From NCBI RefSeq assembly GCF_017916255.1, contig NZ_CP072827.1, positions 2,294,001 to 2,358,000 on the forward strand: a DNA stretch of 64,000 nucleotides. Reading direction: 5' to 3'. Position 1 is the first letter of the stretch. Every line of letters begins with the position of its first letter. Source of the DNA: Streptomyces mobaraensis NBRC 13819 = DSM 40847 (GTDB taxonomy: Bacteria > Actinomycetota > Actinomycetes > Streptomycetales > Streptomycetaceae). Position numbers and translations under genes: made by a program. Positions 37,502 through 46,475 of this stretch are shown here, piece by piece. Under the pieces are notes generated by a model that made no database searches, was not told the DNA's origin, and was given only the letters and a program-made list of their open reading frames with translations.

Positions 37502-38629
37502 ATGCTCCGGACCGTGGAGCTTGAGGTCAGGCACCTCCGTGCGCTGTGCGCCATAGCCGACACCGGGAGCGTACGGAAGGCCGCATTACAGCTGGGCATG
37601 ACCCAGCCCTCGCTCACCACCCAGCTCAGGCGCATCGAGGGAGCGATCGGCGGGGTGCTGTTCACCCGCGGGCAGACGGGCAGCCGCCCCACGCCCCTCG
37701 GCCATTCCGTGCTGTCCCGCGCCCGCCCGATCGTGGCCGAGATGACCGCCCTGGTGATGGCCGCGCGGGACGCCGCCTGCGGCATGGGCGGCCTGTGCCT
37801 GCGCCTCGGCAGCGTGGGCGGCCCGACCGTGGCCGCCTGGCTGCGCCGCGTCCACCGCCGGCTGCCGGGCAGGGACACCACGATCCACATAGAGGTCTCG
37901 TCGGCCGCGCTGATCCAGCTGCTCGCCACCAACCAGCTCGACGTCGCCCTCGTCCAGGAGCCGGCCGGCTTCCCGCTGCACCTGCCGCCCGGACTGGAGC
38001 GGCGCGTCGTCGTCGACTGCGAGCCCCGGTTCGTCGCGCTGGCCGCCGGACATCCCGTCGCCGCGCTCGGCTGCGTGGCGCTGCCCGAACTGGCCGACGA
38101 CTCCTGGATCGTCGATCCGACCGCCGACCACGACTGCGCCGCCCTCCGCCGCGCCCTCTCGACGGCCGGCCTCAACCCGCGGCTGCTCCAGGTCCGCGAC
38201 ACCGCCACCGCCGCCGACCTCGTCGCCTCCGGCGAGGCCGTCCGCCTCTGCCAGCCCACCGCCGAGCCGACGGACGGCACGGTCGTCCGCCCGCTCCTCG
38301 GGGACCCGCTCACGGCCCGGCTGTCCCTCGTGTCACGGACGGGCGCCCTGTCCATCACCGAGATCGACGCACTGTACGAGGATGTGGCGTACGCGTACGA
38401 GGAGTTGGCGCGCGGCAGCGCGGCGTACCGCGCGTGGCGTGAGCGACGTGGCGAGATCCGGCCGCCGGGGGCGTACGGCGCCCCGCACGCCCCCTCCCCC
38501 GTGCCCCCTGCGGATCACACGTCTCCCGCGCCCCCCGCTCCGCCCCCGCCGCACACCGTCCTCCGCGCGCCGGCCGTCCGGCTGTCACCCACCGGAGCCA
38601 CACAGGAACACCGGCACCTCTCCGCCTGA
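37502..38629 (+). CDS. snpR: LysR-family regulator, probable activator of snapalysin
   Basis: 375 residues from ATG 37502 (GTG at 37514 also possible). The LysR helix-turn-helix (VRHLRALCAIADTGSVRKAALQLGMTQPSLTTQLRRIEGAIGG, about 9-50) precedes the effector domain, and the last ~75 residues are Pro/Ala-rich. Known Streptomyces snpR genes lie divergent from snpA and activate it; the position here is the same, so I use that symbol with caution. Codon 29 is TTA (37586-37588), so translation likely depends on the bldA tRNA and links protease production to development. Confidence 0.85.
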   Translation: MLRTVELEVRHLRALCAIADTGSVRKAALQLGMTQPSLTTQLRRIEGAIGGVLFTRGQTGSRPTPLGHSVLSRARPIVAEMTALVMAARDAACGMGGLCLRLGSVGGPTVAAWLRRVHRRLPGRDTTIHIEVSSAALIQLLATNQLDVALVQEPAGFPLHLPPGLERRVVVDCEPRFVALAAGHPVAALGCVALPELADDSWIVDPTADHDCAALRRALSTAGLNPRLLQVRDTATAADLVASGEAVRLCQPTAEPTDGTVVRPLLGDPLTARLSLVSRTGALSITEIDALYEDVAYAYEELARGSAAYRAWRERRGEIRPPGAYGAPHAPSPVPPADHTSPAPPAPPPPHTVLRAPAVRLSPTGATQEHRHLSA

Positions 38630-39104
38630 GGCCGCCCGGGTGAGTCCGGGCGGATTCCCGGATGGGGACGCCCGGCGGTGGGCAGTTCCCCTTCACTCGG
38701 GCGGACCCGACCACCCGCCCGGACGTGAGGAGCCCGGGACGCGAAGAGCCCCGGACGCGAGGAACCCCGGGCCCGGGGAGCCCCGGACACAAGGAGCCTC
38801 GGACACACGGAGCCTCGGACACGAGGAGCACCTCCCATGTCGCCTGGACCAACGACAAGAGCGGATCCGGTCACATGTGACGGCAGGCGGCGACTCGTTC
38901 GGCGCGGTCCCGACCGCGCCCCGGGAACGTCGCGGTGACCTGGACAACGCCCGGTCGCGCACCGGCACTTGCCGCACGGCGGCCCACGAAGCGTCCGCGC
39001 CCGCCCGGGGAACGGCGGTCCCCCCGGCAGGCCGGACCGGGCGGGCGATGGCGGATGTCCTCACCGCCACCGCCCGCCCCCTCACCGCATCCCCTTCTCT
39101 CCCC
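38630..39104. repeat. Gene-free region with 16-bp tandem repeats
   Basis: The array covers about 38721-38832. Its clearest units are CGGACACAAGGAGCCT, CGGACACACGGAGCCT and CGGACACGAGGAGCAC, preceded by more diverged copies (GGGACGCGAAGAGCCC). The 16-base period is not a multiple of three. The rest of the stretch shows no gene; frames crossing it in both directions lack family features. Confidence 0.7.
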
Positions 39105-39530
39105 TCACCCGAGAAGCAGCGCCTCCGCCCGCTCCATCATCCGAGGGCTCTCGAACGTCAACCGCCCCACGTGCACCCCGTCCGACCCGTACGCCGGTTC
39201 CTTGAGGACGGCGCTCCGCGCGACCTCCAGCGTCCAGGGCTCGCCGTGCGCGACGAGCCCGTCGACCGGCGGCATGACGCTCATGCTCCAGCCCGCGCCG
39301 AGCAGCCACCTCCCGTAGGCGTCGGTCTCGTTGGCGGTGCTGGGCGGGAGGTGGCGGGCCGCGAGCTCCCACAGCGAGGCCGCGGCCGGGGACGTGCCCG
39401 GCACCGGCACGGTGGCCACCACCGCCATCGACCCGTGCCTGGCGTACGCCAGCACACACCGGGCGTCCGGCCACTGGGCCGTGAAACGCGCCATGATCAC
39501 CCGGTCCGAGCCGGTGATGCGCCTGGCCAT
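39105..39530 (-). CDS. Hypothetical protein
   Basis: From the ATG at 39530 (MARRITGS), 141 residues, soluble. I recognise no family. Visible features are MARFTAQWPDARCVLAYARHGSMAVVATVPVPG and LPPSTANETDAYGRWLLGAGWSMSVMPPVDGL, which look like a compact alpha/beta domain. Codon use is normal. A longer frame upstream to 39677 overlaps the next region without ribosome site. Confidence 0.6.
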   Translation of the reverse strand: MARRITGSDRVIMARFTAQWPDARCVLAYARHGSMAVVATVPVPGTSPAAASLWELAARHLPPSTANETDAYGRWLLGAGWSMSVMPPVDGLVAHGEPWTLEVARSAVLKEPAYGSDGVHVGRLTFESPRMMERAEALLLG

Positions 39531-39815
39531 GCCGGTTTCCTCCCCTTCCGCCGGTGCCCCCGCCGGCCTTGCCTCGTGCAGCCAACAGCCGCTCGTGCAA
39601 CCAACAGTCGTGGTACGTACGGGGTCACGGGTGCGGCCGAGGTCACCCGTACCCCACGCGTTCACCCGTATGTCCACCTCTCCACGACGACGGCGGCGCC
39701 CGGGGAGGGTGGTGCCAGGTACACCCCGCCCCCGGTGTCCAGGCCCATGGTCCGCCCGGAACCCCGGTGATGAGATCGGTACGACAAGACAACGCGAGTG
39801 CGAGGAGAACGGACC

Positions 39816-41048
39816 ATGCGGGTGCGCGGACGCGATCGGCGACCGAACCGGCGGAGCGGCAGGGCCGTCCTGGCCGGTGGCGCGGTCGCCGCGGTGGCGG
39901 CCCTGCTGACGGGCCTCACCCCGGCCACGCCGTCACAGGCCGCCGCCCCCAACGGCCTCGAGGGACAGACGAGGACGCTGGACAAGGACGTTCGCGCCCT
40001 CCGGTCGGCGGGCGGCGACGTCCGGGTACTCGCCGAGGTGGACACGGGCCGCGGCGTGCTCCGGTCGCGCGCGGGCGGCGGCTCGGCGCCGACGCCCTGG
40101 GACGCCCGCTTCCGGATCGCGAGCACCACGAAGACGTTCACCTCCGTCGTCGTCCTCCAACTGGCGGCCGAGGGCAAGCTGTCGCTCGACGACACCGTCG
40201 AGAAGTGGCTCCCCGGCGTCGTCAAAGGCCAGGGCAACGACGGTTCGCGGATCACCGTACGCGATCTGCTCCGGCAGACGAGCGGGCTGTTCGACTACGT
40301 CAGGGACCCGGAGCTCGGACGGGCCCTCGCCGAGGGCTTCGACAAGATCCGCTACGACACGACGCCCGCCGCGCAGTGGGTGGCCGTCGCCATGCGCCAC
40401 CGGCCGCTCTTCACCCCGGACCACGCGCACCCGCGCTGGGCGTACTCCAACACCAACTACCTCCTCGCCGGCATGATCGCCGAGAAGGCGGGCGGCCTGG
40501 GCTGGCGCGAGCAGGTCGAGCACCGCATCATCGCCCCGCTGGGCCTGCGCGACACGTCCGTACCGGGCGCCAACCCGTACCTCCCCGGCCCGCACGCCCG
40601 CGTCACCCTCCGCACCCCCGACGGCAAGGTGACGGACGTCACCGACCACAGCATCCAGCACACGGCCGACTCCGGAGTGGTCAGCACCACCGCCGACCTC
40701 CGCACCTTCTTCCGCGCCCTGGCCGGCGGCAAACTCCTGCCGCCCGCCCAACTGCGGGAGATGCGGCGGACGGTGGCACGGACCGGTGACACGGACGACC
40801 TCGCGCAGTGGCCCGACGGCGGGTACGGGCTGGGCGTGCGCTGGACCCCGCTCAGCTGCGGCGGCGGCTACTGGCACCACGAGGGCGACGGCTTCGGCTC
40901 GTACACCCGCACCGGCGTGACCCCGGATGGCCGCCGCTCCGTCGCCGTCTCCATCACCAGCGACGGCGGCACCCCCGACCTCGTCCGTCTCAACAAGGCG
41001 GCACGAAAGCTGGCCGACGACGCGCTGTGCGGACGCGCAGAGCGCTGA
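39816..41048 (+). CDS. Secreted serine hydrolase (beta-lactamase / D,D-carboxypeptidase family)
   Basis: The ATG at 39816 follows CGAGGAG. 410 residues with a signal peptide (RRPNRRSGRAVLAGGAVAAVAALLTGL ... SQAAA). The class C-like fold has Ser103-x-x-Lys106 (ASTTKTF) as nucleophile motif, the Tyr-x-Asn site in WAYSNTNYLLAG, and a His-x-Gly box in WHHEGDGFGSY in place of KTG. This is typical of secreted D-Ala-D-Ala carboxypeptidases and esterases in Streptomyces. It acts on peptidoglycan peptides or esters outside the cell. Stands alone. Confidence 0.9.
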   Translation: MRVRGRDRRPNRRSGRAVLAGGAVAAVAALLTGLTPATPSQAAAPNGLEGQTRTLDKDVRALRSAGGDVRVLAEVDTGRGVLRSRAGGGSAPTPWDARFRIASTTKTFTSVVVLQLAAEGKLSLDDTVEKWLPGVVKGQGNDGSRITVRDLLRQTSGLFDYVRDPELGRALAEGFDKIRYDTTPAAQWVAVAMRHRPLFTPDHAHPRWAYSNTNYLLAGMIAEKAGGLGWREQVEHRIIAPLGLRDTSVPGANPYLPGPHARVTLRTPDGKVTDVTDHSIQHTADSGVVSTTADLRTFFRALAGGKLLPPAQLREMRRTVARTGDTDDLAQWPDGGYGLGVRWTPLSCGGGYWHHEGDGFGSYTRTGVTPDGRRSVAVSITSDGGTPDLVRLNKAARKLADDALCGRAER

Positions 41049-41084
41049 GCCGGACAGGAGAACGGGCCCGATACGAGCCCCCGC

Positions 41085-41765
41085 TCAGCCCACCGGGCGC
41101 ACCCCGAACTCCACCCGCCGCAGCCCGGAGCCACCGTCGGCGACCCACCGCGACACCGAGGCGTTCGGCACCGGCCACGGCTGAGCGGGCGTCTCGCCGC
41201 CGAGCACGTGGCGCAGCGCCACCACGACCGCGTCGTGCGCCACGAGCAGCACCCGCCGCCCGGGCGGGACGGCGGCGGGGTCGCGCAGCAGGGCGCGGAC
41301 GCGGGCGGCGACGTCGGACAGCGACTCGCCGCCGGGCGGCCGGTACGTCCACTCGCCGGCCCGTTCGCGGCGCAGCGCCTCACCCGGGTCGCGGGCGCGG
41401 ATCGCGTTGGCGTCGTGTCCCTCGAAGACGCCCATCTCCCGGTCGCGCAGCCGCTCGTCGAGGACCGGCGGGGGCAGGGGCGGCCGGCAGCCGAGCCGTC
41501 CGGCCGCGTCCGCCATCGCCGCCCACGTCTGCCGGGCCCGGACGTACGGGGAGACGACGACGGCGTCCGGGACCGCCCGGGCCAGCCACCGGCCGAGCCC
41601 GGCCGCCTGCTCGCGACCGAGCGCGGTCAGCGGTACGAGGGGGTCGGCACCGGGCGGCAGCACGGCGGGCGTACCGGTGGCGCGGGCCCGGTCGAAGAGC
41701 ACGTTGGCCGTGCTCTGGCCGTGCCGGACGGCGATCAGCTCGGCGGGGAGGGCGGGTTCTGCCAC
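41085..41765 (-). CDS. Histidine phosphatase (phosphoglycerate mutase-like)
   Basis: 226 residues. The catalytic RHG motif is in LIAVRHGQSTANVLFDRA (about residues 11-28); a second conserved Arg and Glu follow (DERLRDREMGVFEGHDANAIRARDP), and the second catalytic His is in VLLVAHDAVVVALRHVLGGE near 185. These make it an active-looking branch-1 histidine phosphatase. Substrate unknown. Convergent with the serine hydrolase gene, 36 bp apart. Confidence 0.9.
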   Translation of the reverse strand: MAEPALPAELIAVRHGQSTANVLFDRARATGTPAVLPPGADPLVPLTALGREQAAGLGRWLARAVPDAVVVSPYVRARQTWAAMADAAGRLGCRPPLPPPVLDERLRDREMGVFEGHDANAIRARDPGEALRRERAGEWTYRPPGGESLSDVAARVRALLRDPAAVPPGRRVLLVAHDAVVVALRHVLGGETPAQPWPVPNASVSRWVADGGSGLRRVEFGVRPVG

Positions 41766-41996
41766 GGGCGGGCTCCTGAGGAGGGACGGCCTCCGGCGGC
41801 GGGGCGGGCCTGCGGGACGATCCTCCGGCGGCGGGACGGCCGGAGCGGCGGACGGCTACGAGGTGGGACGGTTACGAACGCGCCCTGGTTCCGGCCGCGT
41901 CGGGCGCTGCGACGTGGGTGTACGAGCCGGCGGGAGGCGGCCTCGTAAGAGCGGTCGGCCCTGACGCCCTCGTAGGAGCGGGCGGCCCCGGCGCCC
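41766..41996. other. Gene-free GC-rich spacer
   Basis: 231 bp between two minus-strand genes, with short imperfect repeats around GGCGGCGGGACGG and around CCTCGTAAGAGCGG/CCTCGTAGGAGCGG near 41940-41985. No promoter or gene could be assigned. Confidence 0.4.
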
Positions 41997-43136
41997 TCAT
42001 GTCCCGGGCGGCGGGACCACCTTGCCGACGCCGCCCAGGGCCTCGGTCGCGCTTTTGGTGATCCGCCACAACCGGCCCTGCTGGTTGCTGACGTAGATCC
42101 GGCCGCCGGCGGCGTCCAGGGCGAGGCCCTTGCACCACTCCAGCCCGACGGCGGCGACGATTTCCGCCAGCCCCTTCTGCAGAAACCTCCGCCCCGGATC
42201 GGACATGTCGAAGTTGTCCTTCCCGTCGGCCACTTCGCCCAGCGGCCACGCGATGACCTGGCAGTATTCGTTCTGCGTCTGCGGCGGAGCGCACCTGACC
42301 TGCACCGGCTGCTCGTAATACAGGGCGACCAGGCCGCCGAAGGTGACGGGGATGTCGTAGGAGAACCTCCTGACCTGGCGCCGCGTCGTGGCCACGACGT
42401 CCACCCGGCTGCCCACCGGCACGGTGACCGACGAGGTGTGTTTCCAGGCGGTGGTCAGCGAACCGCTCACGGAAGCTGTGATCCCGAGCATCAACTGCGC
42501 CGACAGTTCCCCGGTGCCGGTGGCGGAGCCCGACGCCGTCGTCGTGCTCGTCCCCTGGCTCTGGGTCTCGTTGTCGACGCCGATGTTGTCCTTGCTGTTC
42601 TTCAGCGTGGACTTCACGGACTTGTTCAACGCCATGCTCTTCTGCAACTGCGCCTGCACCGCCGCGGAGGTCTTCGCTCCGAAGGTCAGCTGCACGGTCC
42701 CTTGGAGCGACCAGCTGATGGTGTTCGAGATCGAGAATTCGACCGTGTCCGTCGCGGTGAACTTGACGGGGTCGGTGGCGTTGACATACGTCTGCTTGGA
42801 GATCACGTCGGGGGGAGGCTGCTCGATACCGCTCTCCTCTTCGACGAGCGGCACGCCCAGATTGAGGTAGGCCCGCCAGCCGCGTTGGCGCGCCGTGTCC
42901 TGCCCGGCCGGAAATCCCTCGTACCGCACGTCGTTCAGGGAGAACCCGACCGGGCAGATCTCCTTTTCCCCGTCCTTGACCTTCCTCTTCAGGCTGGGCA
43001 GGTTCCGCTCCAGCATGGAACGCGCCTTCGCCAGGATTTCGAGTTCCTCCTGGTTCTGCGTCGTCAAGGGATGTCGCATAAAGACATCGCCGAGATAGGC
43101 TCGCCCTACCGGATTCCTGCAACTGGGCTCTGCCAT
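41997..43136 (-). CDS. Possible aerolysin-type beta-pore-forming protein with propeller-like tail
   Basis: 379 residues, no signal peptide. Residues ~105-275 are a Ser/Thr-rich, strongly alternating beta region: KFTATDTVEFSISNTISWSL, a long QAQLQKSMALNKSVKSTLKNSK helix-like or amphipathic stretch, SQGTSTTTASGSATGTGELSAQL, then SVTVPVGSRVDVVATTRRQVRRFSYDIPVTF. This order (beta sheet, Ser/Thr-rich amphipathic insertion hairpin, VPVxxGSxVxV strand) is what I expect of the aerolysin/ETX-MTX2 pore module. The end has one beta-propeller-like unit (GLALDAAGGRIYVSNQQGRLWRI). No partner gene is adjacent. The call is by pattern only; a structural non-toxin protein is the alternative. Confidence 0.5.
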   Translation of the reverse strand: MAEPSCRNPVGRAYLGDVFMRHPLTTQNQEELEILAKARSMLERNLPSLKRKVKDGEKEICPVGFSLNDVRYEGFPAGQDTARQRGWRAYLNLGVPLVEEESGIEQPPPDVISKQTYVNATDPVKFTATDTVEFSISNTISWSLQGTVQLTFGAKTSAAVQAQLQKSMALNKSVKSTLKNSKDNIGVDNETQSQGTSTTTASGSATGTGELSAQLMLGITASVSGSLTTAWKHTSSVTVPVGSRVDVVATTRRQVRRFSYDIPVTFGGLVALYYEQPVQVRCAPPQTQNEYCQVIAWPLGEVADGKDNFDMSDPGRRFLQKGLAEIVAAVGLEWCKGLALDAAGGRIYVSNQQGRLWRITKSATEALGGVGKVVPPPGT

Positions 43137-43308
43137 CGCTTTCCGGCTCCTCTCGCCGCACGTCTCCCGCCGCGCTTCGGCAGGACCGGGGCGAGGGAGG
43201 AGGGAAAGCCCGGGAAGACCGTCGCGCGCGCCGACACCGCCGATTCCGGTTCCCAGGCACCGGTTCCAGGGTCACATCCGCGACGGCGGCTGTCGCGCCG
43301 ACGGGATC

Positions 43309-43350
43309 ACGCGGGTGATCCATGACGGGGTGATCCACGACGGGGTGATC
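43309..43350 (+). repeat. 15-bp tandem repeat, three copies
   Basis: The unit GGTGATCCACGACGG occurs about three times in the spacer upstream of the aerolysin-like gene, followed by GCGATCG repeats to about 43380. The 255-bp spacer holds no gene. Confidence 0.7.
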
Positions 43351-43391
43351 CACGCGCAGGGCGATCGGCGATCGGCGATCCGGGCCCGGGC

Positions 43392-43616
43392 TCAGCGCCC
43401 GCGCCGCCACCGCAGCGGGCCGGCGGCCAGCCACTCCGCGCGCATCCGCTCGTACTCCCGGCGCTCGGTGGAGGTGAGCGCGCGCCCCCGCCGTTCGGTC
43501 AGGAAGGCGCGGATGGCGCGGTTGATCTCCTCAGCGCGCGAGGCCCGCCGGACGGGCTGGTGGGCGGACTGGCGAGCGGGCTGAGGGACGGGCTGTCGGG
43601 AGGGGACCGGGGACAT
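43392..43616 (-). CDS. Small protein, member A of a local three-copy family
   Basis: 74 residues from ATG. After a Pro/Gln-rich N-terminus comes the shared core [37 protein letters not shown], nearly all helix and highly charged. The same core occurs in the small genes at 43792-43974 and 46074-46268, which supports it as a real gene. A TAGCCT hexamer six bases before the ATG could be a -10 box giving a leaderless transcript. Function unknown to me. Confidence 0.72.
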   Translation of the reverse strand: MSPVPSRQPVPQPARQSAHQPVRRASRAEEINRAIRAFLTERRGRALTSTERREYERMRAEWLAAGPLRWRRGR

Positions 43617-43791
43617 GCCGACAGGCTAAGGGGGCCCACTGACAAACGACCCATGATCCAGGCAGAGTTCAGATGAAGCTCATCAAATCCTCATCAACCG
43701 GGGCACGCGGACCGGCACAGCGGCCGTACCCACCCCCGCGTGCCGCGGTCCGACCGCATACCCGCAGGGGTCCTCACCCGCCCCCTCCGCG

Positions 43792-43974
43792 TCACGCCGC
43801 CGTGCAGTACCGCCCCCGCCCCCGGGTGGCCGCGAGCCACTCGGTCCGCAGTCGGGCGTACTCCTGCCGCTCGTCGCCGGTCAGCGCGCGGCTGCTGCGC
43901 GCGGCCAGGAAGCTGCGGATGGCGTGGTTGATCTCCTCGGGGCATGCGGGACCTGCGGTCCGGGTGTGGGACAT
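43792..43974 (-). CDS. Small protein, member B of a local three-copy family
   Basis: 60 residues: MSHTRTAGPACPEEINHAIR, then SFLAARSSRALTGDERQEYARLRTEWLAAT and a basic end. It is the shortest, almost only the core shared with members A and C. TAATCT lies six bases before the ATG, again consistent with a leaderless start. No neighbour suggests a role. Confidence 0.72.
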   Translation of the reverse strand: MSHTRTAGPACPEEINHAIRSFLAARSSRALTGDERQEYARLRTEWLAATRGRGRYCTAA

Positions 43975-44089
43975 GCGCCCAGATTACGAACGCACAGGAA
44001 CCACCGCATCCGAATAACGCCGGGCACGCGGCCCGCATGGACCACCAAACCACCGGCCACTGCCCAGCGCCCGCCGGTACGATCGCCGA

Positions 44090-44779
44090 TCACCGATCCC
44101 CGATGACCGCCACCGCGAAGGCCAACCTCCGCTCGACCCACGGCGCCTTGACGCGGAAGTCGACCCCCTCCGACCGCATCACCTCCTCACCCCCGGCCGT
44201 CCAGAGCAGGGTCCGGTCGCGGCGGGGCGCGTCACCGCCCTCGGCGCCGAGGGAGAGCACCGAGTCGACGACGCCGCCGACGATCCTCCCGGCGGCGTGG
44301 GCGGCGGCGTCCTGCCGGGAGAGGGCGGCCCACTTGTTGCGTCCGACGATCTCGGGCCGCCCGGGCTGCTCGACGCGCCAGGTGTGCCGCGACAGCCTCC
44401 GCGCGGGCGGCACCCGCCGGACGCGCCCGACCTCCCGCCCGGCCGCGTCCCGTACCACGTAGCGCCGTTCGCCACCGTCGGCCCGGCCGTCAGCACCCTC
44501 ACGTACGACCGTGCACAGAACGCGCAGCATCTCCCGGTCCTCGTACAGCACGCTGGTGTCCGGGTCGGGGGCGGCGATCAGTGCGCACGGCGGGAAGATC
44601 CGTCCCGCCCCCTCCCGCCGGGGCACGCGGACGGCCCTGGGCCCGAACACCGTACGGCCGCCCTTCGCACGCTCCCGTTCCACCCCGCCGACGGTGAACG
44701 TGGTGACGCCCCGCCAGTCGAGAACCGACGGCAGCGGCTCCCCTCCCCGCCCGTCCCGCGTCGCTCTTCCGAAAACCAT
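44090..44779 (-). CDS. Hypothetical protein, possibly LURP-one/scramblase-like fold
   Basis: 229 residues, soluble. The C-terminal half has repeated short strands with the pattern YVVRDAAGREVGRVRR and TWRVEQPGRPEIVGRNKWAAL, which recalls the tubby-like LURP-one/scramblase beta barrel, where a polypeptide describes a strand ending in D-x-x-G-x-x-V-G-x-V. The N-terminal part reads MVFGRATRDGRGG. The resemblance is loose and not a firm family call. It is divergent from the Cys-rich gene at 44906. Confidence 0.55.
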   Translation of the reverse strand: MVFGRATRDGRGGEPLPSVLDWRGVTTFTVGGVERERAKGGRTVFGPRAVRVPRREGAGRIFPPCALIAAPDPDTSVLYEDREMLRVLCTVVREGADGRADGGERRYVVRDAAGREVGRVRRVPPARRLSRHTWRVEQPGRPEIVGRNKWAALSRQDAAAHAAGRIVGGVVDSVLSLGAEGGDAPRRDRTLLWTAGGEEVMRSEGVDFRVKAPWVERRLAFAVAVIGDR

Positions 44780-44905
44780 CCCCCGACCCTAAACGGCCCG
44801 GTTCCCGGGACGCGTGCGGGCACAGTCGCCTCTCCCGCGGTCGATATTCGGTCGCCCGGCAAACCGGCGAACCGCCATAATCCGGCGCGGGAGGGAAAGA
44901 AGTAC

Positions 44906-45985
44906 ATGTCCGAGGTGTTCGTCTGCGCAGGGTGCGACGCCGTGCTGACCGCCCCCGTGTCGCGGGTCGCGCTGCCCGTCCACGCCCGCTCCTCCTTCGG
45001 GCACGACCTGCTCCCCGTGCTCATGGAGTCCGGTACGTACGCCGTGGACCGCGAGCCGGCGGGTCCGCCGTGGCGGCTCTGGGACGAGGTGGGGCCGGAG
45101 CGGGCGGCGGCCCGGGGCGTGTACGCGCCGGTGCACTCCCTGCCGTACGGACCGGCCGGCGCGATCGTCATCGCGCCGGGCGACTGCCGGGGCACCGCCC
45201 TCATCCCCGGACGGACCGAAGGCTACTGCTGCGGGCTGACGGGAGCGGACGGGCCCAACCTCGCCTGCGAGCGCTGCGGCCGGGAAGTCGCGACCCTCCA
45301 GGACGACTGCTCGCTGTGGCGGGCGGTCCGGTTCCTCGAACACGCCGTACGCCGACGCCCGTCCGGGACCGCCCACCCGGTGCCCGATGAGCCAACCCCG
45401 CTGTACGACCGACCGGGCACGCCGCCCGTCCACCCGACCGGGAACTGGGACCCCTGCTGGGAGATAGCGGCCGGCGCCGCCCTGGCCCACCTGCTGGCCG
45501 CTTCGGGCGGCGGCCCCGTGGCCCTTCCTCGCGGCCTCCTCACGGACATGTTCGGCCGCGTACTCGGCGCCTTCCTCCCACCGCCCGCCCTCAACGCCCC
45601 TGTGAAGCGGGTGGCGTTGGCCGGCCCGGACCTGCCCGCTCCCGGCGCCGACATCGCCGTGGTCCCCCTGCACCCGAGAACAGGCGAGCCCTGTCCCCCG
45701 CCCCCGCCCGACCACGCGGACACGACACCGGCGACCGTCCCCCTGCCCGCCGACATCTGGACGTACCTGGCCTTCTCGAACAACCGCCGGCTCGTCCCGG
45801 CGCCCGGCACCCTCCCCGTCGAAGCCCTGCGCGACGACCCCCTGCCCCCGCACCCCTGGCTCCCCTTCCGCCCGGACCCGCACAGCTTCCTCGCCACCCT
45901 GGCCCGGCTGCCGGCCGTCCGCCGGCCGTGGCTGCGCGCCATCCACGACCGGGTGCGGGCGAAACCGTACGAGTCACCCTTCTAG
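44906..45985 (+). CDS. Hypothetical Cys-containing zinc-ribbon-like protein
   Basis: From ATG 44906, after GGGAGGGAAAG, 359 residues. The start [21 protein letters not shown] and the later [30 protein letters not shown] contain CxxC and CxxCG pairs, likely one or two zinc sites. A Pro-rich middle and a helical end ([20 protein letters not shown]) follow. I recognise it as a type of conserved Streptomyces hypothetical protein but cannot name its family. Longer 5' frames overlap the divergent gene and are shadows. Confidence 0.72.
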   Translation: MSEVFVCAGCDAVLTAPVSRVALPVHARSSFGHDLLPVLMESGTYAVDREPAGPPWRLWDEVGPERAAARGVYAPVHSLPYGPAGAIVIAPGDCRGTALIPGRTEGYCCGLTGADGPNLACERCGREVATLQDDCSLWRAVRFLEHAVRRRPSGTAHPVPDEPTPLYDRPGTPPVHPTGNWDPCWEIAAGAALAHLLAASGGGPVALPRGLLTDMFGRVLGAFLPPPALNAPVKRVALAGPDLPAPGADIAVVPLHPRTGEPCPPPPPDHADTTPATVPLPADIWTYLAFSNNRRLVPAPGTLPVEALRDDPLPPHPWLPFRPDPHSFLATLARLPAVRRPWLRAIHDRVRAKPYESPF

Positions 45986-46073
45986 GGCTGCCCGGCGAAG
46001 CACGGGAGGGCGGGGATCGTCCTGGCGTGCGACGGCGAGGAGCCGGCCCGACGGCTCGCCGGACGCGGGGTGC

Positions 46074-46268
46074 TCACCGCGGAGGTCCGTGCGACGAACC
46101 GCCGGCCACCCCGCTGCGGCGCCGTATCGCGTCCACCCACCGGGCCCGCAACTCCTCGTACACCCGCCGCTCGGCCGTGGTCAGGGGACGGTCGCGGTCG
46201 GCGAGGAACGCGCGGATGGCGCGGTTGATCTCCTCGGCGGGGCACGACGACTCCGAGGCGGCAGGCAT
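46074..46268 (-). CDS. Small protein, member C of a local three-copy family
   Basis: 64 residues from the ATG at 46268 (a TTG at 46286 would add six residues). The core [38 protein letters not shown] aligns without large gaps with members A and B; only one residue is missing before PLT. A TAGGCT hexamer lies seven bases before the ATG. It is convergent with the Cys-containing gene. Function unknown. Confidence 0.72.
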   Translation of the reverse strand: MPAASESSCPAEEINRAIRAFLADRDRPLTTAERRVYEELRARWVDAIRRRSGVAGGSSHGPPR

Positions 46269-46475
46269 GCCCTTCAGCCTAGCCAAGACCCCCGCGCCGG
46301 AGCCCGAGGACGAAGACGGTCACCGGCCCCTGCGGACCTCCCCCGCCGCGGAGGGGGCCGGCCCCACCCGCGACCGGCCCGCTGCCCGCATGGTTCGGCC
46401 AGGCCCCGGACAGCGAGCCTGAACACACACGGATCACCACGGATCCACCAGGTGAAACCAGATAGGGAAGCCTCT

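Noticed and set aside
43309..43380. Short repeats considered as a CRISPR array
   Set aside because: Repeats are 15 bases and directly adjacent, without spacers; no cas genes are in the window.
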